Positions 11,301 to 21,799 of a DNA stretch of 64,000 bases are shown here, one piece after another; position 1 is the stretch's first letter, and the number at the start of each line of letters is the position of its first letter. Made by a program: the position numbers and the translations under genes. The notes beneath the pieces are model-generated. The model was not told the origin of the DNA. It saw only the letters and a list, made by a program, of their open reading frames with translations, and searched no databases. Origin of the DNA: Alligator mississippiensis (lineage: Eukaryota; Chordata; Crocodylia; Alligatoridae); NCBI RefSeq assembly GCF_030867095.1, contig NC_081830.1, forward strand, positions 37,493,832 to 37,557,831, written 5' to 3'.

Positions 11301-11381
11301 CATATATTAGTCTCTCCCTTTCCATCTAGACCTATACCAATTCAAAGTATTTCTAGATAGAAAGGGAGAGACTAATATATG
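11301..11381. repeat. Strong inverted repeat (hairpin), 30-bp arms
   Basis: The left arm 11301-11330 and right arm 11352-11381 are reverse complements at 29 of 30 positions, separated by a 21-base loop. Either strand transcribed through here would fold into a pre-miRNA-sized hairpin. It could equally be a small foldback transposon. No target duplication is obvious. Confidence 0.85.
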
Positions 11382-14300
11382 GATTACTATTCTGGTGTAA
11401 TAATTTTGGAGAATAAAATGTACCTCCTGATTTATAATGGTACAGAAATCTTCCTTGATGGCAAGTTGCAACTTCCTTATGGGAAAGTTGTAAATGAGAA
11501 TATTTGGCTTCAGGGAAAAAGATCCACTTGCGGTTATTGAGGGGGCTTTCGGTAGTAAGTGTAGCAGCATAAGCCACAAACTCTGTAGAATCTAAAATTT
11601 TAGGTGAACAATAGTTCAGGTTCCGAGGGTTACAATGATAACTGTTCAGATGAATTGCATTCCAGAACCCACAAAGTGAGTCTTCTTGCTGCCAGTCACA
11701 ACTTTTTTAAAAGTAATAATGAAGCTAAAGAATTGCATTGCTTTCCCCTTTCAGCTGCTTGGGAAAGCTGATAAGCAAAAAGAGAGAGGAGCAGTGGAGT
11801 TACGTACAGGGAAAGCGCATGCATTAGAGACTTGAAAAAGCAGGGTAGAAAAGCAGAAACTTGAGGTTGTCCTGAAAGCAGAAAAATAAAAAGCCTTTGC
11901 CCCAATTTAGCTGCTAGGAAACAGCAGATTTGGTCAGAAATTTACCAGTTTGAGGCAGATGAGAGGCTTCCTCATGGAGTCTAGGGGAAGCTCCATAATG
12001 GGAAACACGGGCCTCTTGTTGGTAATGATAAGGATGCTGTAGTGGTGATCTCCCTGTATAGAAAGGCCCTGGCAGGCCTGTGAGTAGTATGGATCCTTAA
12101 GTTAGTTTAGGAAGGGTCACAGCAAGGTAGTAAAGAGCCTTGCTTCTTCAAGAGTGATCTGTGAGAATAGCTTATTTCTGAGAGTATATCAATCTAGGAA
12201 AACCAGCCTGTGAAATGAAGAGTATTATTTTGTCTTAAAATTCCTGTCTCAAAGAGTTAAGAAAACAAAACTCAACTATAAGTATGGTGTATCTGTTCCT
12301 TTTGTTTTCTAACAGGCCTTACCTTATAATAGTGGGGTTTTCTGGTATTGTTTTTCAAACCTGCAAGGTACCATTTGGGCAGAGTAATAGTTATAGCCAG
12401 CTGTGAGACTCCATTTTAGGTCAGGTGGAAGTGAATGATTGGTTAGAACTGACTATGGGAGGAGCAGAGCATTTTAGAAAGCTGTTCTGCAGGCCTGATG
12501 CCTCATTCAGAGGTCTTGTCTAAAATTTGGGACATTGAGCCCAATGTAGGGGTTTAGTAGAGATTAGAGGTTTGTTTCAGCTTTGAACTGTTGCTTAAGT
12601 GCTGTTTCTAGTTTTAGGTACTGCCTCTAGCATAGAAAACCTTTCCTGTTCTGGACAGCTGGTTTGGATTAGGAGCTTGAATAAGCACATACATCTGGTA
12701 GACTTCAGTTAATGCTGTAGTCTCTATGCTCTAAAGGAAATGCTGTCCATCGCTTATGAATTTGATAATAGAATTTGAAGAGTTGCCCTAATACATTCAT
12801 CACAGGTTCTTAACTGTAGAACCTCCTTATTTTCTCTATTTTTTATTAATTCCTGACTTTATTTTCTTCTGTTTTTCTTTAGTGCATTTTATTAAATTTG
12901 TCCTGCAGTTCACATGATGTGGTTATAATGGCAGTGAACTTGAAAATAAAGTTGGCTTCAGGTGGAAGAGAAATCTACCAAAAATGAGGAGGGGAAGAGC
13001 TTCCCTGCTTAGATTGTGTTATACTTGTGGAAGGCTCTGGGTTGCTGGAGGTTGTCTCATATGTTCGATATGTTTTTTTTTTCAGTTGTATAATGGAATG
13101 TGGTTAGAGATTGATAGATCCTGTGTATGTTTGTTTTGCACAAGAAACTTGTCTTTATTTATTAAACCTATGGAGGTTCTTTTGTAACCTTTGGTACTAC
13201 CCCTACCACCTTACTAGAAGTGCCCATGGTCTTCCTAGCCACTAAAATTAGCAGGGAGTGGGGTATATCATAAGAATGTCTTCCCTGGACCTCGCTGGAG
13301 GTCACCTCCTTGTCTACTAGTAATTTCAATCCTCTGACTAGTAGGTAGCTTTCAAGCCCTGAAAATACCTACTTGTTATCTTTTAATCAAGAATGCTGTC
13401 AAAGTGCAGGTTGCTAGTGGTTGAAGTAGTGTCTTGCAGCAATAAGTTTCACAGTGAGGCCGTTTTACTGAGGTTCTGTTTAAACTTGTTACACATCCAC
13501 TATGAGCCCATCTGGTCTAATATTCTGGGAGAATGTGAGTAGCTAGCTCCTTCTAGGAAACATATACCATAACCAGGCCAGTCAGGAGCTTTTTTCTTGC
13601 CATATTAAAATGCAAGTTTGTACTAATCTGAAGTCTCTCTCTTTTCTGTTGTTTAATCACTATCCTACTTGCTGTGTTTCTGACAATACGTTTGCCAATG
13701 TGAAGCTGCCAACCTATGGGGTAGGAGAGAGGCCTCTGCAGAAGTAGTATGTGAGGCTGACTCTATGGCTGATGCTATTGAGGAAAGCCTTCTGCAAAGA
13801 TATGTTCTTGTGAGAAAGCTTTACAGAAGGCTGGAGCAGTTAAGTATGGGTCTAACAGCAGAATTAGCATGGAGGGTTGACTGTGGGCACTTGCTGTCTA
13901 GCAATGAGGCTGATTGCACTGCTGCAGCAGTGTCCTGCCCCTTGTGGAAGCATATGCTTTGGTCACTCCTGTGAGACTGATGAAAAGAGCCATGTCCGGC
14001 TATAGTTACTGACCTTTATGAGAACGCACAAGCCTTAGAGAAGCTGAGGGAAGAGCCAATAGAAAGGAGATATTGGGGGGTCATATTTAGGTTTGCTTTA
14101 GTGGGGGGATTTGATTGGGTTGACTACCATTTCATTAGCTGGAATATAGGGTAGGCAGGTGTGCATTGAAGTGCTCTAGAATGGCTGCAAAGGCATGTAG
14201 TGGCACTGCTCTGCATGTCTCTCAGGTACCAGTGGTTTCTGGGGATAACCAGGCACACTGAAGAACACGTTGGCTCTCTGTCCTGCCTCCTTCTCCCCCA

Positions 14301-14470
14301 CCCCTAATTTTTCATTTGGTTTTGAATTACTTAATGGATGGAGGGTATCCAGGTTGTAGCTGTGTTGGTCTAGAGGAAAAAGCAATCGGGGCTCATGGAC
14401 AGAGGTGATATCTTTTATTAGACCAACAAGGTTTTTGCAAAAAAAAAAAAAAAAATTATTGAATTGCAAG

Positions 14471-14497
14471 CTTTTGGGTGCAAGCACCCTTTATCAG
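14471..14497 (-). ncRNA. Decayed hammerhead ribozyme core, left copy
   Basis: On the minus strand it reads CTGATAA, then a perfect 6-bp stem GGGTGC/GCACCC with a TT loop, then AAAA. Compared with CTGATGA...GAAA, one base of the first core strand and the G of GAAA are changed. The stem is better kept than in the right copy. It is expected to be inactive. Confidence 0.4.
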
Positions 14498-14654
14498 GCA
14501 TCAAAGAAAAGATTGTAAAAGTTTGTCTGGGTAGAAATGAAAGTTCAAGAACTGCCCAGAGGGTTTTTCCATCTATTGACCTTTCTGTGGAATCCTATGA
14601 AATAGAGACTTTAATTTCTATCCAGGAGAACTTTTACAATCTTTTCTCTGATGC

Positions 14655-14680
14655 CTGATGAAGGGTGCTTGTGCCTAAAA
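14655..14680 (+). ncRNA. Decayed hammerhead ribozyme core, right copy
   Basis: CTGATGA at 14655-14661 is an intact first core strand. A poorly paired stem II region and then AAAA follow, where the active motif has GAAA. Loss of that conserved G (G12) and weak stem pairing mean it should not cleave. Confidence 0.4.
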
Positions 14681-15847
14681 GCTTGCAATTATATATTTTG
14701 CAAAAATCTTGTTGGTCTAATAAAAGATATCACCTCTGTCCATGAGCTTTGATGGCTGGATGCATTTGGAAATTATTGCAGCTAGCTTTACACTTCCTGC
14801 CACAGCTGACTTAAAAGGGGTTTGGTGGGTTGGGTTTCCTCAGTCAGTTTAGATAGTTATGGTGCAGTTGCATCTAACTCAAGAAGAGACTTTTGCTTGT
14901 ACTAGTAGATGAGAAGTTAGTGCTAGCCTGCTGGTATGTAGAGCCCCTTTGCCAACCATGGATACAATAGGGTAGGAGGAAAGGAAGGTCATGTTCAAAT
15001 AGCAAGGACTCCATCATTGCTTACAATGGCATTATGATCAGGCACTTAATATATCGTCTCTTCAAACTCATCACTAGCAATTCCCAGCATTCAGAATTAT
15101 GAATCAGACCCCCGAAATTCATTTTTGTTAAAATATATATTTTTTATTAAGTGGCAATTCTGGCAGTCTCTTAACTTGCCTTCTAATTTTTGAGGCATCA
15201 GAGTTCATATTGTTAATCTTTTCTCTAAGCAAAGGGGCTAGAAACATTTTTTTTTTTTTAAAGCTGTTTACAATATAATTTGATAACTCGGGCTGGGTTT
15301 TAAGGAAAAACATCAAATATTCTATGCCTTGTTTTAAAAAGTAAAGAGTTGGCAACACTGTTCAGTATACAATAACAGTCTACTGAATAAGCTTTCAAAT
15401 CTTCTTAGGCACTGGAAACAGACACATTTATGTTTTTCTACAGTGTTTGGCGCCACAGAATCTAAACTGTACAGAATCGCAAAAAACAGTTTCCATGTTT
15501 AAATCCCAGGCACTTTAATTGCTTTTTTTGTAGTGGAAGCTTTATTACTGTATCTTCCAGTGAGGGTTTTACTGCCATGTCCTTGTTCCCTTACCATAGG
15601 TCTTGTCTATCTGGGTTGTAATCTCTTGATATTTTTCTTAACTTTTTGACATGCTCTGATGTTTACCTGTATTATTTACCTAAATCAAGCCACTGGGGGA
15701 AGGGAGTATTTATGGTCTCTCAAAAAATGCTCTAAGGAAGTCCTCTTATATAAATATGTCCTGAAGAGTGTCAGCTGGGAGTATTTGTGCAGTATCTATA
15801 TCAGGCAGCACAGTGGGAGATCCATGCTGAAGTAAGGACTCTGTTGG

Positions 15848-15880
15848 GTTTTTTGTTTGTTTGTTTGTTTGTTTGTTTTC
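15848..15880. repeat. (TTTG)n simple repeat
   Basis: About seven copies of GTTT in tandem. Confidence 0.9.
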
Positions 15881-16489
15881 CCAGAACTGTAAGTGACAGT
15901 AGCAGTGATCTTGCTCAGTCTCCAGAGAAAGGTAGAGGCATCAAGCACTTAGCTAGCATTCTCAGTGAGGAAGATGCTTGCTGTATGGTGATTTTTTGGC
16001 AGCAACTCAGTGTCCTGTGTCCAGTATGCATTGGAGTTGCCAGGGGAAGGGAATTTAGGAAATCGGAACTACTGTAAAGCTATAAGAACAAGGGACTTCA
16101 ATCCATTACTCACATCAGGATGAAATGAAAGTCTCATCTGGAAAAATAAATATACTAGAGACAGACGAAGAGGAAATGAGTGGTGCATGTTGAGCATAAG
16201 GGCTGTGTTTTGTTGTGTGATACCAGCTTGTTGGGTAACTTGCTTAAAATGCAAACGTCTAACTGGGCTCTGAAACCCAACTTTCTCTAATTATTTTCTG
16301 GAGATAATTTTTCTGCAGCATTGGCTGAATAGAGAAAAACAGTGCTGTAGATCCATTACGAAGGCCATCTTTGCAAGACAAAAAGCTAAATAGTAATTGT
16401 TGCAATGGAAGACCCAAGTTTAGAATCTTCAGAAAACAGCAACAATTGTGGAAAGACTTGAATAGCATGTATTTGCTTCCTTGAATTCT

Positions 16490-16990
16490 TGTGCCATTTT
16501 CCCTTACTCCTCAAAGTTGTCACTTCTTCCCAGACAACACCCAAATCTATAGCTCACATATATGACTCGTTTTTTTTTTTCTTCCATTCTTGATTCAATC
16601 ACCTTCTTGCTTCGCTAGAAATTGTGTACAACGGGATGCTTCCTTCCATTTTGATTGACAGGTATACTTCAAATCTGGAACTTTTGTTTTTAAAGTTCCC
16701 AAAGCCAAAAACCTGCAGTCTTCCATATTCTTCTGGAACCCAGAGCTGCCCATTGCTACCTCTGGTGCTGAATCCCTGTCTGGTCCATCTTAATCACTAC
16801 AGCTTCCTCTTCTGTTTTTCCCAAGTTCTTAACTCCCTAAAATCCACAGACAGATTTCTCCTGTGCTGGAAGTGCCAGGACTGTCCTGCACAGATCCTCT
16901 GCTGCTTTATCTCTCCATTTTTTTTTTTTTTTTTTTTTACTTGGTTTTCCAAACTGTCCATTGACTTTCTTCCTTATCTCTCTAACCACA
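16490..16990 (+). mobile_element. Possible L2/CR1-type LINE reverse-transcriptase fossil
   Basis: The plus strand carries fragments reminiscent of L2-type reverse transcriptase coding sequence: a DNTQIY-like peptide near 16532, then an AKNLQSS-like peptide near 16705. A long T tract interrupts it at 16918-16939. The frame is not continuous. Assignment is by resemblance only. Confidence 0.35.
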
Positions 16991-17261
16991 TATAATGACT
17001 GTTTTTCAACAGTATCTTCCATCCAAGGGTCACAGAGTTCTGGACAACCTGTAATGAAATAGTAATCTGAGAGGTAGATAAGAACCATCTCCTTCGTATA
17101 GATAGGGAGAGTATGATGGCCTTTGGAAGCCTTTTAAATTGTACTGCAGCAAATCGCCATCAGAGCTGAGAAGAGGCTCATGTCTGCCATCTTTTGCATT
17201 AGCCACTACAACTACCTTCCTTTATACAAGTGGTCTAATATAAATGCACAGATGCATCACA

Positions 17262-17826
17262 AGCAGGTCCAAGGAGATGATCCTCCCCCTCTGTGACATT
17301 GGTCAGGCCGCAGTTGGAGTACTGCATCCAGTTCTGGGCGCTGCACTTCAGGAAGGATGTGGGATAGCATTGAGAGGGTCCAGAGGAGGCCCACTTGCAT
17401 GATCAGGGGGCAGCAGGGCAGACCCTAAAGGAGAGACTACGGGACCTGAACCTGTTCAACCTCCACAAGAGAAGTCTGAGGGGGGGGATCTGGTGGCCAT
17501 CTATAAACTTACCAGGGGGGACAAGCAGGGAATGGGAGAGTCACTGTTCCCCTGAGCACTGCCAGGAGTAACTAGGAATAATGGCCATAACTTGACTGAG
17601 GGTAGATCCAGGCTAGACATCAGGAGGCACTACTTCACAGTTGGGGCGGCTAGGATCTGGAAGCAACTTCCAAGGGAAGTGATGCATGCTTCTACCTTGG
17701 GTCTTCAAAAGGAGGCTAGATAATCACTTAGCTGGGGTCATTTGACCCCAGCATTCTTTCCTGCCCATGGCAGGGGGTTGGACTTGATGATCTGCTCTGG
17801 TCCCTTCTGACCCTACCAACTATGAA
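17262..17826 (+). mobile_element. CR1 LINE, 3' end fragment
   Basis: It contains hallmark CR1 strings: CAGTTCTGGGCGCTGCACTT, AGGATCTGGAAGCAACTTCC, GGTTGGACTTGATGATCTGC and the 3' end GTCCCTTCTGACCCTACCAA followed by CTATGAA. It is 5'-truncated, as is usual for CR1, and lacks a poly(A) tail. The wording of the tail is close to crocodilian CR1 families as I remember them. Confidence 0.85.
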
Positions 17827-17994
17827 ATGCCATATGCCAGGGTTTGAGCAAACACCCCTTTTGTATCATGGGTGAAACTTCTCTAACATCTCCCTAATGG
17901 TCTGCAGCACTTTCTATGTGGGATGAGGGTTGCTTTTACTTTTTCCCTTTTATACACTCTTTTCTATCCTACGTGCTTGTTCCTTTTTATGTAG

Positions 17995-18203
17995 CAGGGA
18001 TGTCAAACTTGTTTGACCTGTCCATGTTGAATCTGGGCCCATGTCTGGTAGAAGGGCAAGTTGGGGTGCTAGTAAACCCTGTGGATGCCTGAGCCTTCAC
18101 CACTTGCCCTGCCTGTTAATTCTTAGGCCCTCCAGGAATCTTGCAGGCCAGAAGACGTGGCTCTAGGTTAGATCTGTCCTGTGGGCCGTGTTTGATGATC
18201 CTC
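17995..18203. mobile_element. Short hAT-like element, worn
   Basis: It begins CAGGGATGTCAAACTTG and ends with GTTTGATGATCCTC, an imperfect inverted copy. The internal GTGGGCCGTG next to the right end fits a common vertebrate hAT family with CAGGGGTGTCAAACT termini. Candidate target duplications (TTATGTAG and CTATACAG) agree at only five of eight positions. Confidence 0.5.
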
Positions 18204-18988
18204 CTATACAGCATTCTGTGGTCCTCTCGGGAGGACACCATACATTGGTTGTAAGCTGATAGTTACATCATTTTATTGTCAGAGTGCCCAGCAACTAAAT
18301 AAATCTTTGAAACAAACACTTCTGACCGTGAGGCCCAGTAAGGTTAAACGAGCTCAGAAATTCACCCTTCCCCCAGCCTGTCTGGGCAGCTTTCTGCCCA
18401 GTGCCAGGAACTTCTTGATAAAGGTAGCTGGTTGAGATCAGGATATTATTCCCTAAGTGAGCTCTAGTAGGGATGCTCTTTCTTCTGAGAGCCCTGTTTA
18501 AGGGTACAAACTTCCCTTATATTTAAGTGTGGACCATATATGCGGGAAGATGATGGGACTGCAAAGGTGTAACCAAAGGCAGAAGTGGCCTACAGAATCC
18601 TTGTACCTGGTGCCAATGGAGAAAGTGGAAGTAGCACAGCTTGATTTCCAGATTTTTAGGGGAATTTTTACAATTGGAATAGTTTCTTCCCAGATTGTAA
18701 TTTAAGAAAATTTTGTCTGGAAGCTGCTAAGACTGAACAAAAATGAAACCCTGTTATGCCATTTTTAGCCACATTTTGTAGCAAACTTTTTTTCTCTCTC
18801 CTGATGCAATGAATAATATTATTACAGCTTCCATCCCAACATAAAACAAAGTTTTTTCTTTGGGCAATAAATATGGCTGACATGCCATATCTTTGGGCCC
18901 ATACTTTGCTCACGTAAGATTTTTTTTTTTTTCCCCCAAGTGTTCTCCAATTTGCAAAAGGCGTTTATTCTGTGTAAGGTCATTTCCA

Positions 18989-19031
18989 CCCCCCCCCCCC
19001 CCCCTGCATTGTAAAATCTCTCTCTCTCTCG
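18989..19031. repeat. Poly(C) run followed by (CT)n
   Basis: A run of about sixteen C is followed within 15 bases by six to seven CT units. Such runs are prone to assembly length errors. Confidence 0.85.
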
Positions 19032-20109
19032 CTCACGGTTGTGGAGGGGGCCGAGGCTGGGTATACTGATAGACTTTTCTGATTAATCTAGTGACTTGAG
19101 TGTGCAAATAAGCATCCAGAGGACAGGATCTGGGTTCTGTTCATTCATATTTTGGATATCTGAAGGTATTTAATAGATGATGATGCACCACAGACGCTCT
19201 TTTGGGCTACTTGGGTTGATTTTGGGGTTTTTTTTTGGTTGTGTGTGTTTTATGTTGTTGTTGTTTTGTGGGTTTTTTTTTTTTAGTCAAGGCTGGTAGT
19301 TCCCAGCTAGAGAAAAATGAGCATCTCTTGCAGGAACAGAGCGAAAAGCAAGCCTGGGAAAGGTCTTGGAAAGATGGCAGCTTATCTGGAAGTGAATGTG
19401 GCACAAGAGACTGATCTTTTCATGATCACTGCTGCAGTGGGTGGAGGTCCACAAGCTTTTCCCATCCGAGACATCTGATCCTGGGAAGAGCAGGGCTAAG
19501 ATAGACTTCTGTTCCCCAATATTCATGAAGGTGGTAAAAACCAGATATGTCCTGTCTTTAGTGCTTGACTCAGTGTCCTCCCGAGTTTTATATCCTCACT
19601 TTTTTTTGTCCCAGTTTCTGTATATTTCTTCCAGTAAACCAGGGAAAGGAGCTGCCAGCTAGGTCAGCTAGGAAAACTGATGACAGTGCATGTGTCTGTC
19701 AAGCACCACCCCACTTGTCACATGTTGACACCATGATCTCTCTCTTTTTTTTTTTTTTTTTTTCCCCTGGAGGCCTCCTTGTCAGGTCTTCTCAAAAGTC
19801 CTCAGGCCAGGCTCCCTCTCCAAACCCAGCTGAACCCACAGGATGCCAGGGAGGTAAAGGAGGGACCATATTTTTGTGGGATGTGTGGCAGCATCTTTGA
19901 CCCTCCACAGCAAGCTCTTCTGTGCTCACCATCCTGGCCCTGTGTTCCATGACCGGTGTTCTTTTTTCTCTCTCTTACATGTAGTTGCCTTTGCAGATGG
20001 TTGGGGTAAGCTGTAAGCCCCTCAGGAACTCTGTGCTCCTCTGGAGGGGTGGATCAAGGTGGGAGTGACCAGGGCAGTTTGTTCTCACTGACTGCAGCAG
20101 TGGGAGAAG

Positions 20110-20400
20110 GGGGAGGCAGGTCACAACAGGCTTTTTAGCTTCCCTTGAAACCATAGTTTTCCTTTATCCTCCCACAGGAAGTCTCCACACTTGAGCATGT
20201 GGGAGGAACAGGCCATGACAGGCTGTTCTTCTCCCCTATGGAAACTTTTTCCTTCCTCAGGGGAGAGCAGGCTATGACAGGTTTCGCCATATATATAAAA
20301 AATAAATAAATAAAAAAATCATCTCTCTTCCAGGTGTGGAGGTAATGTGCTGTGGCAGGCTGTTCCACAAGCTCCTTTGCTGTGGTACCTGGTGGCATAC
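20110..20400. repeat. Degenerate minisatellite-like stretch with A-rich microsatellite
   Basis: An ACAGGC-centred unit of roughly 70-90 bases recurs about three times (near 20125, 20206 and 20268) with heavy divergence. An AAAT-type microsatellite lies at about 20298-20320, and an ATTT counterpart at 20430-20450. Confidence 0.4.
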
Positions 20401-20849
20401 ACCATACAGGCCAGGCATTGCTTTCTCAAATTTATTTATTTATTTATTTTTAAGCCATGTCTCTTAAAATCTATAAAATAGTTGAGCAATCCCTCCTCGG
20501 CAGTTGTGGGGGAGAGACTGGAAAAAGATGCAGGAACCTGCAGTGTGGTGGAGTGTAGAAGTTAAGGTGGGATAGGAGCATTCAGGTCCTGCTACAAAAC
20601 TGAAGCCTGTCCCTAGGGAAGACCTGGCTGAGCCAGAAGGAGATGGAGATCGGGCATCACATTTCAGTCAGGTGTTACCGGCTGGGGTTACTGATGTCGC
20701 TCTTGCAGTATCTCCTTTCACTGAGGATAAGTAGGGAAATCCTAGGCCTGCCGCCTGCCTGCACAGGAGCTACTTGGGTACTCCGGGCTTTAAAAGGGGC
20801 TCGTTTTGGTTTTTTTTGCAGAGCACTTAAGGTGGGATTTAAGCCCCTC

Positions 20850-21560
20850 CGTCCTAAACCGTAGCCCGCAGAGCCGCCCCGATCGCAGCAGGCCCCAACT
20901 CTGCTGTGTTCGTATTAAAGGGGCCCAGGCCAGGCTTGTGGCCTGAGGCAGTGGTGTTCTTGACCAGGCCGGGCCGCCCCAGACCGCCGCTGCGGCGCGA
21001 CCCCTTTCTTCCGCGCCCCTCGGGCTGAGTCGGCCCGTGGGGTGGGGTGGGGCTCCGGGCCGTGAGGCGAGGGCGGCGGACACCTGCCCCCGGGGGGTCG
21101 GGGCACTGCGCGGGGCGGCCGCGCTGGCAGGGCCGGGCCGGGCCGGGCCGGGGGGCGGGGCGGGGCCCGGCGCCGTGACGTGCTTGCTGGGGATTGGCGC
21201 GGGCCGCGCTATATAGCAGCGGCCGCCGGGCCCTGCTGCCCTCCCAGGAGCTTCGGGCTCTCCGGCAGCAGCGCGAGCGGGCCCGGCCGGAGTGAGTGCG
21301 GCTGTGAGCGGGGGCAGGCCTGGGCAGCGCCCCCGTCCCCACACCCGGGGGAGCGGGCCCGGGCCTCCGTGGGCCCCGCGGGCGGGAGGGGCCGGGGTCG
21401 GCACCTACGTGTCAGCCGCGCATGGGCCGCAGCGCCGCCGGCCTGGTCCCAGTGCCCCGCGCCCGCTTGGCCCGGCCCGGGGGGCGGTGACGCTGGCAGC
21501 CCCCGCGGCAGCTCCGAGTCCCGGTTGTGTGTGGTCGTGTGTCGTCCTCCACCCCCCCCC
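20850..21560 (+). promoter_or_regulatory. HDLBP: CpG island with TATA-like core promoter, probable HDLBP promoter
   Basis: This CpG-dense block has an ordered core: tandem GGGCCGGGCC and GGGGCGGGGCGGGGC (Sp1/KLF-type, about 21131-21167), a CRE-like TGACGTG (21176-21182), an inverted CCAAT (GATTGG, 21192-21197) and TATATAG (21210-21216). A start site near 21240 would suit the TATA position. A donor-like CCGGA|GTGAGT follows at about 21290. It lies 7.3 kb upstream of the HDLBP start codon on the same strand. Whether this or the island at 8.3-9.6 kb is the main start cannot be told from sequence. Confidence 0.65.
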
Positions 21561-21799
21561 CCCACCTGGGGCTGGGGCTAGCGTGGGTCCCGCCGCGGCT
21601 GGTTCCCGCTCCTGTTTATCCGCGCACTGCTGGGCCCAGGCCGGGAGACAGGGCGCGGGAGTGGGGCTCGGTGCAGGAAGCTGGGGCTGGGTCTGCATCG
21701 CTGCTGCTGTTGAGGCCCCGGCCCTGGCCTGCCTCTACCCCTGCAGTGCTGTCCCCAGCTGGCTCCCCAGCCTCTCCTCTGGGCACTTCTCCTAGCCTG

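Larger units (their letters stand above)
14344..14747. mobile_element. Penelope-like element fragment in inverted-repeat arrangement
   Basis: Two related segments face each other: about 14391-14523 and 14629-14747. Each contains, in its own orientation, a CTGATRA core, a short stem, AAAAGCTTGCAA and then TTGTTGGTCTAATAAAAGAT. The left one continues to a terminal TAGACCAACACAGCTACAAC (reading minus strand, ending near 14350). This order matches the widespread Penelope-like terminal repeat, in which CTGATGA-stem-GAAA is the hammerhead ribozyme core and a GTTAGTCT-type box follows. No reverse transcriptase frame remains. Family assignment rests on remembered consensus. Confidence 0.6.
9561..20780 (+). 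other. Long non-coding stretch between the two CpG islands
   Basis: Eleven kilobases with no coding exon that I can support. If HDLBP starts at the left island, this is its first intron; otherwise it is intergenic. It contains a CR1 scrap (10130-10300), a possible hAT element (10867-11126), a strong hairpin (11301-11381), a Penelope-like inverted pair (14344-14747), an L2/CR1-like fragment (about 16490-16990), a CR1 3' end (17262-17826), a hAT-like element (17995-18203) and simple repeats. The rest shows nothing I recognise. Confidence 0.6.
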
